Source of the DNA: Rhizoclosmatium globosum
Lineage: Eukaryota; Chytridiomycota; Chytridiomycetes; Chytridiales; Chytriomycetaceae
Direction: 5' to 3'
Length of the DNA: 64,000 nt
NCBI GenBank assembly: GCA_002104985.1
Contig: MCGO01000088.1
Span: 102,584 to 166,583, forward strand
The translations under genes were made by a program, and so were the position numbers. Positions 45,201-58,227 of the stretch are shown piece by piece. The notes under the pieces are model-generated. The model did no database searches. It was not told where the DNA came from and was given only the letters and a program-made list of their open reading frames with translations. How positions within the stretch are numbered: the first letter of the stretch is position 1; each line of letters begins with the position of its first letter.

Positions 45201-46094
45201 TTAACAATCAATTCGAATCACGTTTCTCATCGACGCTGTTCTACCACGTACCACGAGGCGACGCGTTCTAACAACTGGAACACAGTTTGTCTCGCCTCTC
45301 CTGGAAGCGGCATGATGCTTCTCGCGTTCATATTTACTATCAAACTCTTGCAAGCACGAGTCACAACGAAACTTGTCTCCCTCGTGTCTCCGGCGACAGT
45401 CATCTGCAGAATTTTTCCGCATATACACTTTAGTGCATCCTGGGGTGGGGCAGGGGTGGAGGTGGAAGCGTTCTGTGTCGTGGGTTTGGAGGTGATCACT
45501 CATATTGGATTTCCAGTTGTGGTATTTGATTTGTTTTGGACAGTTTGGGATTGGGCATTGGATGAGTTCATTGCGACCCGAAGAGCTGCTGTATGTGTTC
45601 GTAGTTTGAAGGTTTGGGTAGCACACGTCCATGCAGTGATTCACGAGGTCTGAGCGATATTTCTTGCCTGTAAATTGTATCTTGCATTTGGGACAGCGAG
45701 CAGTTGGTGAGTGTTGTTGGGGTGTAGAGTGAGGAAGGAGAGTTGTGTCTTGGGAACTTGATTGATTGGAGAGAAGAGCTCCTTCACCGAATGGGTGTAA
45801 TGACGGATAGAAAAAGTTGAATTGGGAAGAAGAAGACGTTGGCTGCAAGAGTGGAGGTGCGATTGGGTAAGAATCTTGAGGTTCAGCAGTTTGTTTAAGG
45901 GTGGAGTAAACAGGCAGGATTGGATCCAACAATGGTCCAAGGTCTGATTCGCTAGTTGCAAAAGTCGGATCAGGCATCTGAAGTGCTTGAAGGTCTAGCT
46001 GTAGGCTGGGACCGGGAAAGAAAGGGCCCAACAAAGAGTCAAAGTTACTCATAAACTGCGGGTTGGTGGCAAGGGTATCAAGGTAGTCAAACAT
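45201..46094 (-). CDS. C2H2 zinc-finger regulator (paralogue 2, intact)
   Basis: A single-exon 297-residue protein from MFDYLDTLATNPQFMSNFDS. The frame is open 40 codons further upstream, but this ATG aligns with the paralogue start. The amino half is Pro/Ser/Leu-rich (SLGPFFPGPSLQLDLQALQM). The fingers are CPKCKIQFTGKKYRSDLVNH with CMDVC, CPIPNCPKQIKYHNWKSNMS with DHLQTH, CPTPGCTKVYMRKNSADDC with RRRH, and CDSCLQEFDSKYEREKH. The basic tail (RTRRLVVRGRTASMRNVIRI) could aid nuclear entry or DNA contact. The CX4C spacing in the middle fingers is unlike the usual CX2C and recalls fungal regulators with split fingers. Three inverted-repeat elements lie just upstream. Confidence 0.8.
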   Translation of the reverse strand: MFDYLDTLATNPQFMSNFDSLLGPFFPGPSLQLDLQALQMPDPTFATSESDLGPLLDPILPVYSTLKQTAEPQDSYPIAPPLLQPTSSSSQFNFFYPSLHPFGEGALLSNQSSSQDTTLLPHSTPQQHSPTARCPKCKIQFTGKKYRSDLVNHCMDVCYPNLQTTNTYSSSSGRNELIQCPIPNCPKQIKYHNWKSNMSDHLQTHDTERFHLHPCPTPGCTKVYMRKNSADDCRRRHEGDKFRCDSCLQEFDSKYEREKHHAASRRGETNCVPVVRTRRLVVRGRTASMRNVIRIDC

Positions 46095-46162
46095 TTGTGA
46101 GATGATTTTGTAAGATGAAATTGGGTGAGATGATGGTGTCCTTTTAACCGTTAAATTTGGTG

Positions 46163-46240
46163 ATTTCGGAGGAGCCCCGAAATGAGATGGCATTCGGCAA
46201 AGCCCCGAAATCACACATTTGCATTCGGCCCAGCCCTGAA
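46163..46240. promoter_or_regulatory. Array of three TTCGG-N7-CCGAA elements
   Basis: Three inverted repeats start at 46165, 46193 and about 46223, each with arms TTCGG and CCGAA (the third ends CTGAA) and a seven-base spacer. Spacing is 28-30 nt, close to three helical turns. The first has extended arms (ATTTCGG, 46163-46169, and CCGAAAT, 46177-46183). The array sits 69-146 nt upstream of the C2H2 start codon at 46094. It is a strong candidate operator, possibly for self-regulation. Confidence 0.6.
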
Positions 46241-46492
46241 CGCGTAAGCCAATTAGTAAAATAAATCATGAATGAGATTTTATTGTGTGTTAAATAGAAT
46301 AGCCTTGTTAAAACTATTGTCTTGAATCTGTGTTTCTGTTGAATGCATCAAGATATTGAACACACAACCGTTGCTAGCTCCTTGTTTGAGGAATCATGCA
46401 ACTCTTCCTAAAGAACCTGGATTAATTCGAGTATCTCTCTATTTAATTTACTTCGTTTTCGAGACAAACAAACCAACAAACAAAACAAACAA

Positions 46493-48575
<2,083 letters not shown>

Positions 48576-48737
48576 GGGTACGTGGTGTATATGGAAGTTG
48601 GTGGTCTGATTTGTATAATTTGGTATATTAGAGGAGAAAGACAAGGGAATAAAAGAGGCTGCGAGAAGAGTGAAGTTGAGGAAAGGAAGGGGTCCTAGTG
48701 TGTCTCAATTGTTATCTACCACAAATCTCTGAGTGAA

Positions 48738-50020
48738 ATGTCCAACTTCTCAGCCTCGAGTCTTTCATCGAAAGACGCCCCGCCAAACTTCCTCAACCTG
48801 GACCGAATTCGACATGAACTTGTTCAGATGGAAGATACGATTGTCTTTGGTGAGTCTCTTTGCTCCGCAGCACTGAGACCAGAGTGACTGACCTTGAACC
48901 TTCCCAATTAGCTCTGATTGAACGTGCTGGATTCGGTTAGTTGCCTCTCCTTTTGCCCTAACCCTAAGCGAAACTGCGAACGACTTCTAACTCTGATTGC
49001 ACCACTTCAATCACAATCACAGCCCAGAACCTGTGCATCTACTCTGAACAACATGAAAACTTTGAAGGTCTTCCATTCAACGGATCATTCCTTGATTACC
49101 TGATGGCTGAAATGGAGGCTGTCCATGGTATGTACGCTTGTCACCCTTTTTGTTTTTGTTGACGTCATTAGTGTCAACTCCTGGGTTGACTGTCCTCTTT
49201 GAAAAGGAATAACTAATAAATGGAAACAGCAAAAGTTCGTCGCTACACATCTCCAGATGAATACCCCTTCTCAAAAGACTTGCCGGAACCTATCTTGCCG
49301 CCGCTTACTTTTCCGAGGCTGTTGTACCCGAATGATATTAACTTGAATGCGACGCTGAAGAAGATTTATATTGAGAAGGTGTGTGGTTATCTGTTTCGGT
49401 TGGTTGGTGGAAGAAGGAAGGCTGACTACTTTGGTTTCTTGATGCAGGTGATTCCGTCGCTTTGTAAAGACGGAGACGATAAAAACTATGGATCTGCTAC
49501 TACAAAAGATATCGAGGCGCTTCAGATTCTGTCTCGTAGAATTCATTTTGGTATGTTCAACCATTCATTCTCTGATGGCGTTTTTTTAGCTTACAGTTTG
49601 GAATATGCAGGTAAATTCGTTGCGGAAGCAAAGTTCCAGGATTTGAAGTTGCAGGCTGAATACATTCGCTTAATCAAAGCTAAAGACCGTGATGGGATCG
49701 AAGCGTTGCTCACGAACCGTGCTGTTGAAGAACGGCTGTTGAAGCGGTTGAGGCTCAAAGCTTCGATTTATGGACAGGAAATCGATGAGACTATTACTGG
49801 AAGTGATATGGCGAAAGCTATGGACGAATCTAGTTGGCGGTCTCAGTCGGATCTTACACTTGTTGATGGGGATGAAGGGAAAAAGAAGGTTAAGAAGATT
49901 GATCCGGACTTGGTTGTAAGGATTTACGAGCAGTTTGTTATTCCGTTGACAAAAGAGGTTGAGGTGGAGTACTTGTTGGGAAGGTTGGAGCATTACCCTT
50001 CGTTTGTGCCTTCTGTTTAA
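48738..50020 (+). CDS. ARO7: Chorismate mutase
   Basis: Converts chorismate to prephenate in Phe/Tyr synthesis; eukaryotic AroQ type. A 300-residue protein from six exons: 48738-48849, 48912-48935, 49023-49127, 49230-49378, 49448-49550 and 49611-50020. It begins MSNFSASSLSSKDAPPNFLN, followed by IRHELVQMEDTIVFALIERA (catalytic Arg and helix 1), PFNGSFLDYLMAEMEAVHAK, YTSPDEYPFSKDLPEPILPP, DGDDKNYGSATTKDIEALQI, LSRRIHFGKFVAEAKFQ and EVEVEYLLGRLEHYP. Exon 2 is only 24 nt and supplies ALIERAGF. A charged insert (about 200-230, DGDEGKKKVKKI) lies before the last helices. The frame is clean throughout. Confidence 0.92.
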
Positions 50021-50094
50021 GAAAAAGAGAATGGAGAATGGTTCTACGTCAATACATTGTATTAATCTTGTTCTGCATATTATTTGTTCAGAAA

Positions 50095-50379
50095 ATGCCT
50101 CCACAAGACAGAGAACCAAAGTCTCAAGGACCGTCGCCATTTGCAGATCTAAGAAAGGTACGAAGCTGTTTATTAACTTATATGTTGGATCTAACTCAAG
50201 ACTTGGTGTTACAGCAACATCTGAGGAACCTGACGCTGGATCAGTTGTACGAGCGATTGGACGCCATCGAAGCTGAAGAACGGAGGGAAATTGAAGAGAT
50301 TATGATCAAGTATCAAAAGGAAGGAGTTCGAGAGAGAAGTGGGTACAGTTCACAGTCGCACTCTCAAAGTCAGGGCTAG
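50095..50379 (+). CDS. SARAH-like coiled-coil microprotein, 75 residues
   Basis: Exons 50095-50157 and 50215-50379 with a 57-nt intron. The amino end is MPPQDREPKSQGPSPFADLR. Exon 2 carries a helical segment, LRNLTLDQLYERLDAIEAEE and RREIEEIMIKYQKEG, then a Ser/Gln tail. The helix resembles the SARAH dimerisation domain at the end of Hippo/MST-type kinases (L..L....L..R...L.......EIE....KY). No kinase domain lies nearby: the upstream gene ends 74 nt before. It is therefore a stand-alone helix protein or an unrelated coiled coil. The gene itself is supported by the frame-preserving intron. Confidence 0.5.
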   Translation: MPPQDREPKSQGPSPFADLRKVRSCLLTYMLDLTQDLVLQQHLRNLTLDQLYERLDAIEAEERREIEEIMIKYQKEGVRERSGYSSQSHSQSQG

Positions 50380-50569
50380 ACTCATCAACTTAAAATTGAA
50401 TCCCCGTACAACTTGTAAATAAACACGCTATGACATATCTTAATCTTGAAAAGTTGAAATCAAAAGTAATTGAAGAAGTAACAGTGAGACACAGCCCTGA
50501 TGCATTTATTCCACACCTCGACCATGAATGTATACAAATAAACCCGGCAGAAAATTCATTTAGTAAAAT

Positions 50570-51059
50570 TTAGGCCTTGATAGCCTTCTTTCCTCTGAGC
50601 TTCTTGACTGGGGCCTTCTTACCCTCAGCCTGAGCATCAATCAAACGGGAGGCACGACCAAGAGCAGCCTTGACAAGGTCAGCACGGTAAGCCTTCACAA
50701 TCTTGTTGACCTGGTTGGAGACACCACGACGACCAGTGTGGGCGATGGTCTTGGTGGAGAGAGCCTTTCCTGGCTTGTTGTCGTGGTCGGCCTTCTTGAC
50801 GGCGACGGTGACACCCTTGGCACCGGCGGAGGCGATGTAGACAGGCTGGTTTTTAATGTGTTTTTAGTTATGGGGAGGAATAGAGTGGTTATAAAAGAGG
50901 TGGGAAGCTTACTCTGTCAGTGAGACCAGAGTACTTGAAGGAGTGGACGTTGGTCAAGTTGGCTGGGTCACGGGAGAGCTGGATGGCAGTGTTTCCCTTT
51001 CTCTTAACGAGGAAAGAGGAAGTGTCACGGGTCAAGAGCCAGGCGAGGTCAGCAGACAT
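50570..51059 (-). CDS. RPL28: Ribosomal protein eL28
   Basis: A cytosolic 60S subunit protein of 140 residues, from exons 51059-50913 and 50845-50570 (67-nt intron). The start is MSADLAWLLTRDTSSFLVKR, with KGNTAIQLSRDPANLTNVHS and FKYSGLTDR, then PVYIASAGAKGVTVAVKKAD, KPGKALSTKTIAHTGRRGVS and a basic C-terminal end (KKAPVKKLRGKKAIKA). Length and motif order fit the eukaryote-specific eL28 family. C-rich codon choice is stronger than in neighbouring accessory genes, as expected for high expression. Confidence 0.92.
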
Positions 51060-51649
51060 TTTCTGGATGGATTCAGGTTTGAATTTAGTTGAATTGTTTT
51101 GTGGGTTTTGATGATTCGGAGGTGGGTTTGATGAGATTGGTTTCGGTGATTCGGTTGGGTTTAATTTGCGTGTGTTGGTGTGGTTGATGTTGGTGTGTGG
51201 TTGAGGTTTCCCGTGTCCTCCTGTCTCTTCACCAACTCCACCGATCGAACCACGTACTCGATCCAGTCAATCTGAGATGGTTCCCGCGAAAGAGAGGTTG
51301 AATCGATGTTGAAGTTGCCTGGTCCACCACAAAGACATCTCCCACTGAAACCAGCCTACTACAGTCCATCACCAACCACGTCTAATCCATCCACCGTCAT
51401 TACGACACCCTTTCCTCCTTAAAGCGTTCTCTGATGGTCTGTCGGATGGTCTGATGGTGGTGGGATGGAGGCTCAGGGTCGGCCCAAACACTCACGAATT
51501 GGTGGTAGGGAAAAATCGACAAACACTGAGACTACTCTGCACTAACCATTCCTCACACCACAATGCGATTTACAAAGGGTTTCCAAGAAAGGGATTTACC
51601 AACCTCCTAGAGTGTGGATATCTGTGAATACTTTCCGTAAAAACCAAAG
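51060..51649. other. Divergent promoter region of eL28, no gene seen
   Basis: About 590 nt between eL28 (minus) and the membrane protein gene (plus). The eL28-proximal part is rich in G and T (ttggtttcggtgattcggttgg-like on the plus strand), as in a 5' leader. I see no open frame of note. Confidence 0.5.
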
Positions 51650-54072
51650 ATGGAGTTTGATCCATTCTCAAATGAAAGTCAAGTTCATAGTCGACAGGCT
51701 TCTTCGAATCGTGCTAGCACGATAAACGAAGTCATTGGTGCTGTTTCATCTAATCAGGAACCTGCAATGACGCGTGTACGGGATTTGGTGTCTCCTGTTA
51801 CAATGGGAATACTCGGGATTATCGCCAACTACGGCTACCATATCAAGTCCAGTTATGAAAACAAAGAAACACGTTCGATATAATGTACCTACTTCCAGCG
51901 ACTCTTCTGCCGAGAAACTTCCATATGAAAACGGTTCCCCAGCCTATGCCGGTTCTCCTAGAAACAGGTCTCCCAGGGGAAGGTGATTAGTTGAATAAAA
52001 CTGGTTACTTACTAATAAGTCCATAAACAGTTTCGATCGCGGTCTTCCGACGCGATTTGGAAACAACCTCTTGACGCCTACTCGAAACCAAGAAAGTTCC
52101 ATGGTGACCCAGTACGACGATGATCCACCGAAATTTCTTGAAGAAGAACGGACTCTCTTGAGTGGATACCGTCCATCAGTGTCTGATCGACCTGCTTCCA
52201 CAACCACACCCTCCAAACGATTGAACCACCAACCAAGTCGGGACCGAAAAATTGAGGAAGAAGACGACGATGAACCCGCAATGGCAAAAGCGGCTAGTGG
52301 AAGCATGAACTCTGTCAACTCTGAAATGGGAACCGTTGCAAAGTTTAGAAAGTTTATGGCTACGATGATGGAATATTACCATGAATCGAGGTTTTACACT
52401 ACATACCGGTCGTACGCCAACTCCATCCGTTTTCAGGTTCTTGTCCTTGCGACCATCGAAATGGCGCTTTATGGGAGTTTGATTGGTGTCGTGCAGTATG
52501 TTCTTGGAACTGAACTCAAGAGCATTAGTTCGTACAATTTGGTTCATTCTTTCATGGCTCTGCAAGGGAAATGTACGATTGGTGTGGGGCATATGCTTTC
52601 GCAGACGGTTGCGAAAGGGTTTGCGGCGGATGAACTTGTTCATCATGGGATTCCTATTACGGAGCTTGTCATTGCCCCGAATTCTATCGATCCACCTCAG
52701 GGACGGCAGTTGAAGATGTTGTATGAGATGTCTGTGATTGCTATTGAAGTTAGTTTGTGGGTTATGGCGTGTAAGTGTACTTCTCTTTCGATACGATCTT
52801 GGAGACAATTGACGATGATTTTAATTTACAATATGTAGATGTTATGGAATGGTACAATGTGGACAGCGACTTGGGAATGTTCCCTTGCACTGTTCCGACA
52901 TACAATACGAATTGGACCTTTACTCAGAACTTGGTGGATTTCTTACAAGGGGATACTGAGTTTGCTATGATTGAAAGTTATGGATTGCCTCTAGTGAGTG
53001 GACTTGTTGGAGGAAGTCCTTCTTTCCCAAGTGCTTCCCCAGCTGCAGAATTTTCGATGCAAGGAAATGGACTTTTGTATGCTATCAACGTTGCCTGTTC
53101 TGAACCGACTTTGTTTACCGGTCCGCCTACAAAAGATTTTAGCATCAAGTTGAATCTACAGAATGAGGAAGATTGGGGAGACTATTACAACACTGCAGTG
53201 ATTGTCCAGTTTCCTGCAGAGGCCCATAACGTGCAACAATGGGCCAAGAAAGATATCATCCAGAAATGCCAGGTACAAGTCGTTACTGGCGATGGATTGG
53301 TTGACTATCACTACAACTGGATGAATGGGGAAACTTTTTGAGTTATAGTGTTCAAAGCATCAAAATCAAGGACTTGTATCTGTCCCCGAATATGAATCCT
53401 CAACTCGATTTCAGTACTGTTGTCAACGCGATGGGATCGTCTACACAGGCGCACACGAACGTGACAAAATGGATTCAACAAGGAATCGAAATCGTCTTTG
53501 GGAATACGAGTATGAAGTCAACTCATCGTGCTACTACTGCTGATTTGTTTGTCTGGGGTGTTGATTCTGTCAACAATGTTTACGATGTCACTCAAACGTA
53601 TCAAGGTATCGCGGCTGCGGTTGGATCTATTGGACACTATATTACGAACCAAATCGATTGGTCAACAACAGCCATGTGTTCATACACTGGTGCTGACGGT
53701 CATGGAATCATCAACGCGCCGGATTGGTCTCGGTTTTTGAGTCTTGGGTTAATTGGGTTCAGTATCTTTCTGGAAATCTTTTTGGTTGTGTCGTGGTTCT
53801 TGCTTGTGGGTGGAGGTCCTGGAATTGACCTTGCTGGACAAATGATTGATCATCCGTTGAGAATGTTATATTACATGCGGAGTACGGCTGGGAAATTGAT
53901 CACGCAGATGAGGATTTCGGATATTGGGCAGATTTCGTTGAGACAGCACTTGAAGAATGTGAAACTCAAGTTTGGGGAGACAAAGGAGTCTAGGGAGTTT
54001 GATGTGGGTATTCTGAAGTTGGATGAGCCGAAACAGGTTGTCAAGATTCGAAGGGATCGCGATTATCGATGA
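51650..54072 (+). CDS. Large membrane protein with extracytoplasmic domain, unknown family
   Basis: A probable three- or four-span protein not recognised as any family. The amino end is disordered and charged (MEFDPFSNESQVHSRQASSN, then KIEEEDDDEPAMAKAASGSM). The spans are RFQVLVLATIEMALYGSLIG, LYEMSVIAIEVSLWVMACK and, near the end, FLSLGLIGFSIFLEIFLVVS. Between them is a roughly 330-residue domain with a few Cys and N-glycosylation sites (TNWTF, AHTNVTKW). The cytoplasmic tail carries PGIDLAGQMIDHPLRMLYYM and a Lys/Glu-rich end. Its plan (short N tail, spans, long ectodomain, last span, tail with a conserved hydrophobic-proline segment) recalls the genes at 11689 and 13550. Introns are at about 51985-52030 and 52772-52838. 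One T appears missing in the T-run at 53335-53339. Confidence 0.7.
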
Positions 54073-54689
54073 TATAGAGTCTTCCATGTTTCTTATTATT
54101 TGTTAGGGTGGTTTTGTTTTCCGTTGTTTAAGTTCAGACTCTATCCCTCTCTATGTATTTCGCTACTTCCTCTCATAATATAACCAACAGAAATAATAAA
54201 CGCACGCTCTTTTGAAAGAGCAGTAGAAGCTGGCACTTTGAAGGGTATTGGGAGTTGAGTTGCGCATTTTTGACCAACACAAATTTCGTGTGTACCTCGT
54301 CGTCCTACCACCACCACCACCCATCCCCACCACATCAGTCCATCAAACAACCAGCAGACCATCAGAGACCGTTGTGCTCATCAATAGAGTGTCGCTATGT
54401 CCTTCAGAGAGTCGTTAAGATGGACGGATCGTTGTTGATGGAGGGGAGGGCATCTTCTGGAGGACATCAGTTTCACCCTCGAACCGATTCCACCGAAACA
54501 GAGTCAAACAAAGTCGAATTGCGCTTTCAATCCGTGCGTGGACTATGTGGGATATCTGTGCGGACGAATTGCCGGAATCAGTTGGAGGGGAACCTATGAC
54601 ACTTGATGGAACACCTGGACTCCTACACCCACGCTCAACCTCCCATCAATTACAGCAGCTATCTAACCAATCAATATTATATCCAGAAA
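54073..54689. other. Intergenic stretch and eL34 leader
   Basis: About 620 nt before eL34. It has poly-CCA tracts (near 54308-54330), pyrimidine-rich patches and a short open frame at 54420-54599 of no known kind. It probably holds the eL34 promoter and leader. No other feature was seen. Confidence 0.5.
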
Positions 54690-55281
54690 ATGGCCCAGCG
54701 TGTTACATACCGTCGTCGTCTGTCCTACAACACCAGATCCAACAAGCACCGTATGGTGAAGACCCCAGGTGGCAGACTTGTCTACCAGCTCGTCGCCAAG
54801 AGAGTCCAGGCTCCAAAGTGCGGTGACTGTGGTGAGGCTCTTGCTGGTGTACGTATTCAAATATCCTTTGAATCTCGTCGGGATGTATGATGGGGAATCG
54901 GATGTGAGGAAGGAAGACTGGCTATGACGAAGCAAATTCAATTCGAACTGGATACAAGATGTTGGAATGAGACATCAATATGGACTACGGCCTATCTTTA
55001 ATCAACGAAGCACTACACGATTGGTCCTAACTTTCTGTGTTTTCCAGATCCCAGCCCTCCGCCCAATGGACTTTGCCCGTGTTTCCAAGAGACAGAAGCA
55101 CGTCTCCCGTGCTTACGGAGGTTCCCGCTGTGGATCCTGCGTCCGCAACAGAATCGTCCGTTCTTTCTTGATTGAGGAGCAGAAGATTGTCAAGAAGGTC
55201 CTTAAGCAGCAGGAGGAGGAGGCCAAGGCCGCCACTGCCAAGCCAAAGGCTGCCAAGAAGGCCAAGAAGTCTGCCAAGTAA
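54690..55281 (+). CDS. RPL34: Ribosomal protein eL34
   Basis: A 60S subunit protein of 130 residues, from exons 54690-54848 and 55048-55281 with a 199-nt intron, longer than most introns here. The sequence is [60 protein letters not shown] across the junction, and [20 protein letters not shown]. The two CxxC pairs form the zinc site typical of eL34. The Lys/Ala-rich tail ([12 protein letters not shown]) is usual for the family. The frame is clean. Confidence 0.95.
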
Positions 55282-55474
55282 ATCTGAATTTGTTTACATA
55301 CATGAGGGAGATTGGGGGGTTTATCTGTTTGATGGATAAGAGCACGCTTTGGATCATTCGCAAATAAAAACCTTGGTCCATGTTTTTTACATAATTACTT
55401 GTGTCTGGGTTTTTTGAAGGTTGAAGGTTGGTGTTCGTCATTTGGAATCAGACAGAAACTCACACTGAATAACA

Positions 55475-55998
55475 ATGTCGTCCGCCACCATCAACGACAT
55501 GGGCCCAGTCCATGATCCATCTGGTACATTCAATACCACTCACTGCCACCATGACTCACCGTTGTAACTGACAGCACACGAGGCCGAAGTCCTCTCAACC
55601 CACCTCGTAAAACACGCCGCCATCCACGCCCTCCACCAAAAGCACAAGGAGAGCAAGGTCCACCACTTTACCGATGCGCACTTGAATGATCACATTTCAG
55701 CCTGGAAAGTCATCAAAGTCGCTGAAGAGAAGGTGAGACACACCTCCCATTTATCATTTAACCCGCCAAGCATTTAGTCTCATTAAATACCCAACAACAA
55801 CAGGTTGCTTACGGAGTTAACTACTTTGCCAAGGTCCAAATCGGTGCTGACAAGTCTATTCACATTCGCGTGCACCATAACAAGGCTCCAGAGGCTCAGG
55901 CTGTCTGGGATTTCTATTCGCTTCACGAAACGGTCAAGCACAACGAGGCTACCTGCATTTGGTCTTTGGATGAACCATTGACGTACTTTAATGCGTAG
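55475..55998 (+). CDS. Stefin-like cystatin domain protein
   Basis: A 133-residue protein from exons 55475-55523, 55575-55732 and 55804-55998, all frame-preserving. It has the order of a stefin: an amino-terminal flexible part with a Gly (INDMGPVHDPS), a long helix (AHEAEVLSTHLVKHAAIHAL), then the central hairpin EEKVAYGVNYFAKVQIGADK and SIHIRVHHNKAPEAQAVW. The hairpin aligns with the stefin QVVAG-NYFxKV motif, but the Gln is Lys and the loop reads KVAYG. In stefins this hairpin inserts into papain-type proteases. There is no signal peptide, so it is probably cytosolic. Alternative: a cystatin-fold protein with another role, because the inhibitory loop is not canonical. Confidence 0.6.
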
Positions 55999-56151
55999 GT
56001 TGATGCGAAGAACTCAAACTGATAATACAATAAATAACTGTGTCACAATTACAAATCGACCATTGAAACTGCAGTGGCAGCAAAACCATTCAACTACATA
56101 AGGCTCGGTTTATTTCACTTTCTTTCAGCGGAGTAAAATGAAACATCCATA

Positions 56152-58227
56152 CTAAACACTTGGCTTCTTGAGCCTCAAAATACATAGAACATAATCTTGA
56201 ACACGACCCAGATGGCCAACATAATCACCCACTCTTCCAGTAGCTGTATGTATCATATCCGTAATTAGCGAGAATATCTTCGCCGGTAAAGGTGCAAGCA
56301 CCATCGCCCAAACTGGATGGAATATAACAATTACAGGCAGATCCATTCGTTCCAGGAGCACAATCAAACACTGTTCCTGAAAACTCATTGGCAGATAATG
56401 CCTCAAAAGACCATTTCTGGAAATCCCAGTAATGGAATCCGTACTTCCAAAAGTTTGGAATGTTCTGCTGTCGAACGAAGAAGCCAGCAACAACCATTTC
56501 TGTACCGTTGAAGAAACTGAAGAAGAGGAGAACTAACAAGAAAATCGGGAATGCAGCTGCGAGAATCAACATGAAGGCTTCAGCGATGATGAGCGTGAGG
56601 AAAAGGAAAGCAAAGTATCTGAAGAATTGCACTGTGCCGCTGTTGTAACCTGTGAGCAAGATGGATCAGTGTTGGTATTGAATAATAACAAACATACCCA
56701 TCAGCCAATAAGCGATGATACTGTAAGCCAAAGTGTTCACAAAAGTTATTGGTACTGAAACGATGGTGTGAGCCACAGTAAATGCACCAACGGAATAAGT
56801 GCGGTTCATTCTTTCACGATAAAACACAGCACGCTCTTCCAAAAATGCAGGGGCACCAATGACAGCAAGGTAAGTATTGAATCCAATGGCAAAAAAGATT
56901 CCTGAGAAACGATCTTGGACAGTGTCTTGATTGTACCCCATTCTCAACCAAGTTGTACCCATCAAAACTGCCATGGCAATCATAAAACCTAATCGAATCC
57001 AGAAATACAATACGTTCTGAACGAGAGTGCTCAAGCTACGACGAACCAAACTTGGACTTGGTTTCCAAGAAAGAGTGTAATCGGAGCCTCCTCTGATGAT
57101 CTGAGAGGCAGCAGAATTCACTTCAAAGGTGGATGTGTCCATGTCAGTGGTAAGGGTCTTGAAGTTTTTGGATTGAGCCCACTTTTGAATGAGGTTGTCC
57201 ACACGAGCATCAGCTACTGACACATCAGTTACAAAGTCGACGTTAATGTCTGAAATCAAAGTTAAACGATTGGTTTACATTGAATCTAACGACTCACAGT
57301 CTAATACAGCGTCAGACACACTGTGTATTCTGGAATATCAACGCCGATACTCAAAAAGTAGTCGACTTCGGCCCCTTTGTTTGGTCCAAAGTACATAACA
57401 TGCCCACGTGCAAGAAAGAGAACCTTATCGAAGAGATCGTAAGATGAAGGGCTTGGTTGGTGGACAGTGCAGATAATAGCGCAACCCTTTCGAACAGCGA
57501 GATCCTTGATACTTTCCATCATCTTAAATGACGCAGCAGAATCTAAACCAGATGTTGGCTCGTCAATGAAAATGACGTTGGGTTCCTTGACAAGCTGAAC
57601 CGCAACGGATAGACGGCGCTTTTCACCTCCACTGATACCTCTTGCGAATAAATCACCGACTTTGGAGTCTGCGCATTTAGTGAGTCCAAATTGGGAGAGA
57701 ATTCTTGGACACGTTCTGCCTTGGCCTTGACGGAGAGACCGGACGTGTTCAGTTCAACTGCCCATTTGAGAGTTTCGCGAACAGTAAATGAGCCTTGTAG
57801 AGAATCGTCCTTGGTCACATATGAACTGTATTTCTTGATCGGTAGATCTGTCCCGTTTAACGCCACGGTTCCATGAACAGTTCCTTGACGCTTTCGACCC
57901 GCCAAAACATCCTAGTGCATTTAAACATTTTGTTAGATGGTTGTTGGGAGAAAGGGTGAACACTGAAAACGAGCGGACTCACCAACAATGTGCTCTTTCC
58001 GCTTCCAGACGGTCCAAGCACAGCCAATACTTCTCCAGGTTTCACGATCCCACTAACACCTTGCATAAGGAACTTGGTCTCTTTGGTCTTGTGGTCTGGA
58101 ACAGAGTACCCCAATTGGACCACGTTAACACCATTCCGCTTTTGGAGGATTCATCGATTGTCGGGGACTTGGTGGAATAACTTGCTTTAGAAGTTAATGC
58201 AACATCAGCGACGAGGAATTCACTCAT
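56152..58227 (-). CDS. ABCG-type half-transporter (copy 1)
   Basis: An ATP-driven half-transporter of the ABCG/White family, working as a dimer in a membrane and moving lipophilic compounds. It starts at [20 protein letters not shown] (ATG 58227). The nucleotide-binding domain has [11 protein letters not shown] (Walker A), [16 protein letters not shown] (signature), [16 protein letters not shown] (Walker B) and [17 protein letters not shown] (H-loop). The membrane half has six spans, with [40 protein letters not shown] and the final loop [20 protein letters not shown]. The end reads LKKPSV (stop 56152). Introns are at about 57905-57982, 57252-57300 and 56650-56692. Slips lie near 57712 (one base lost in the QEILSQFG reading), near 58100 and near 56230. 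Confidence 0.85.

Noticed and set aside
48955..48967. Telomere-like CCCTAACCCTAA
   Set aside because: Only two units, inside a chorismate mutase intron. No array and no chromosome-end context.
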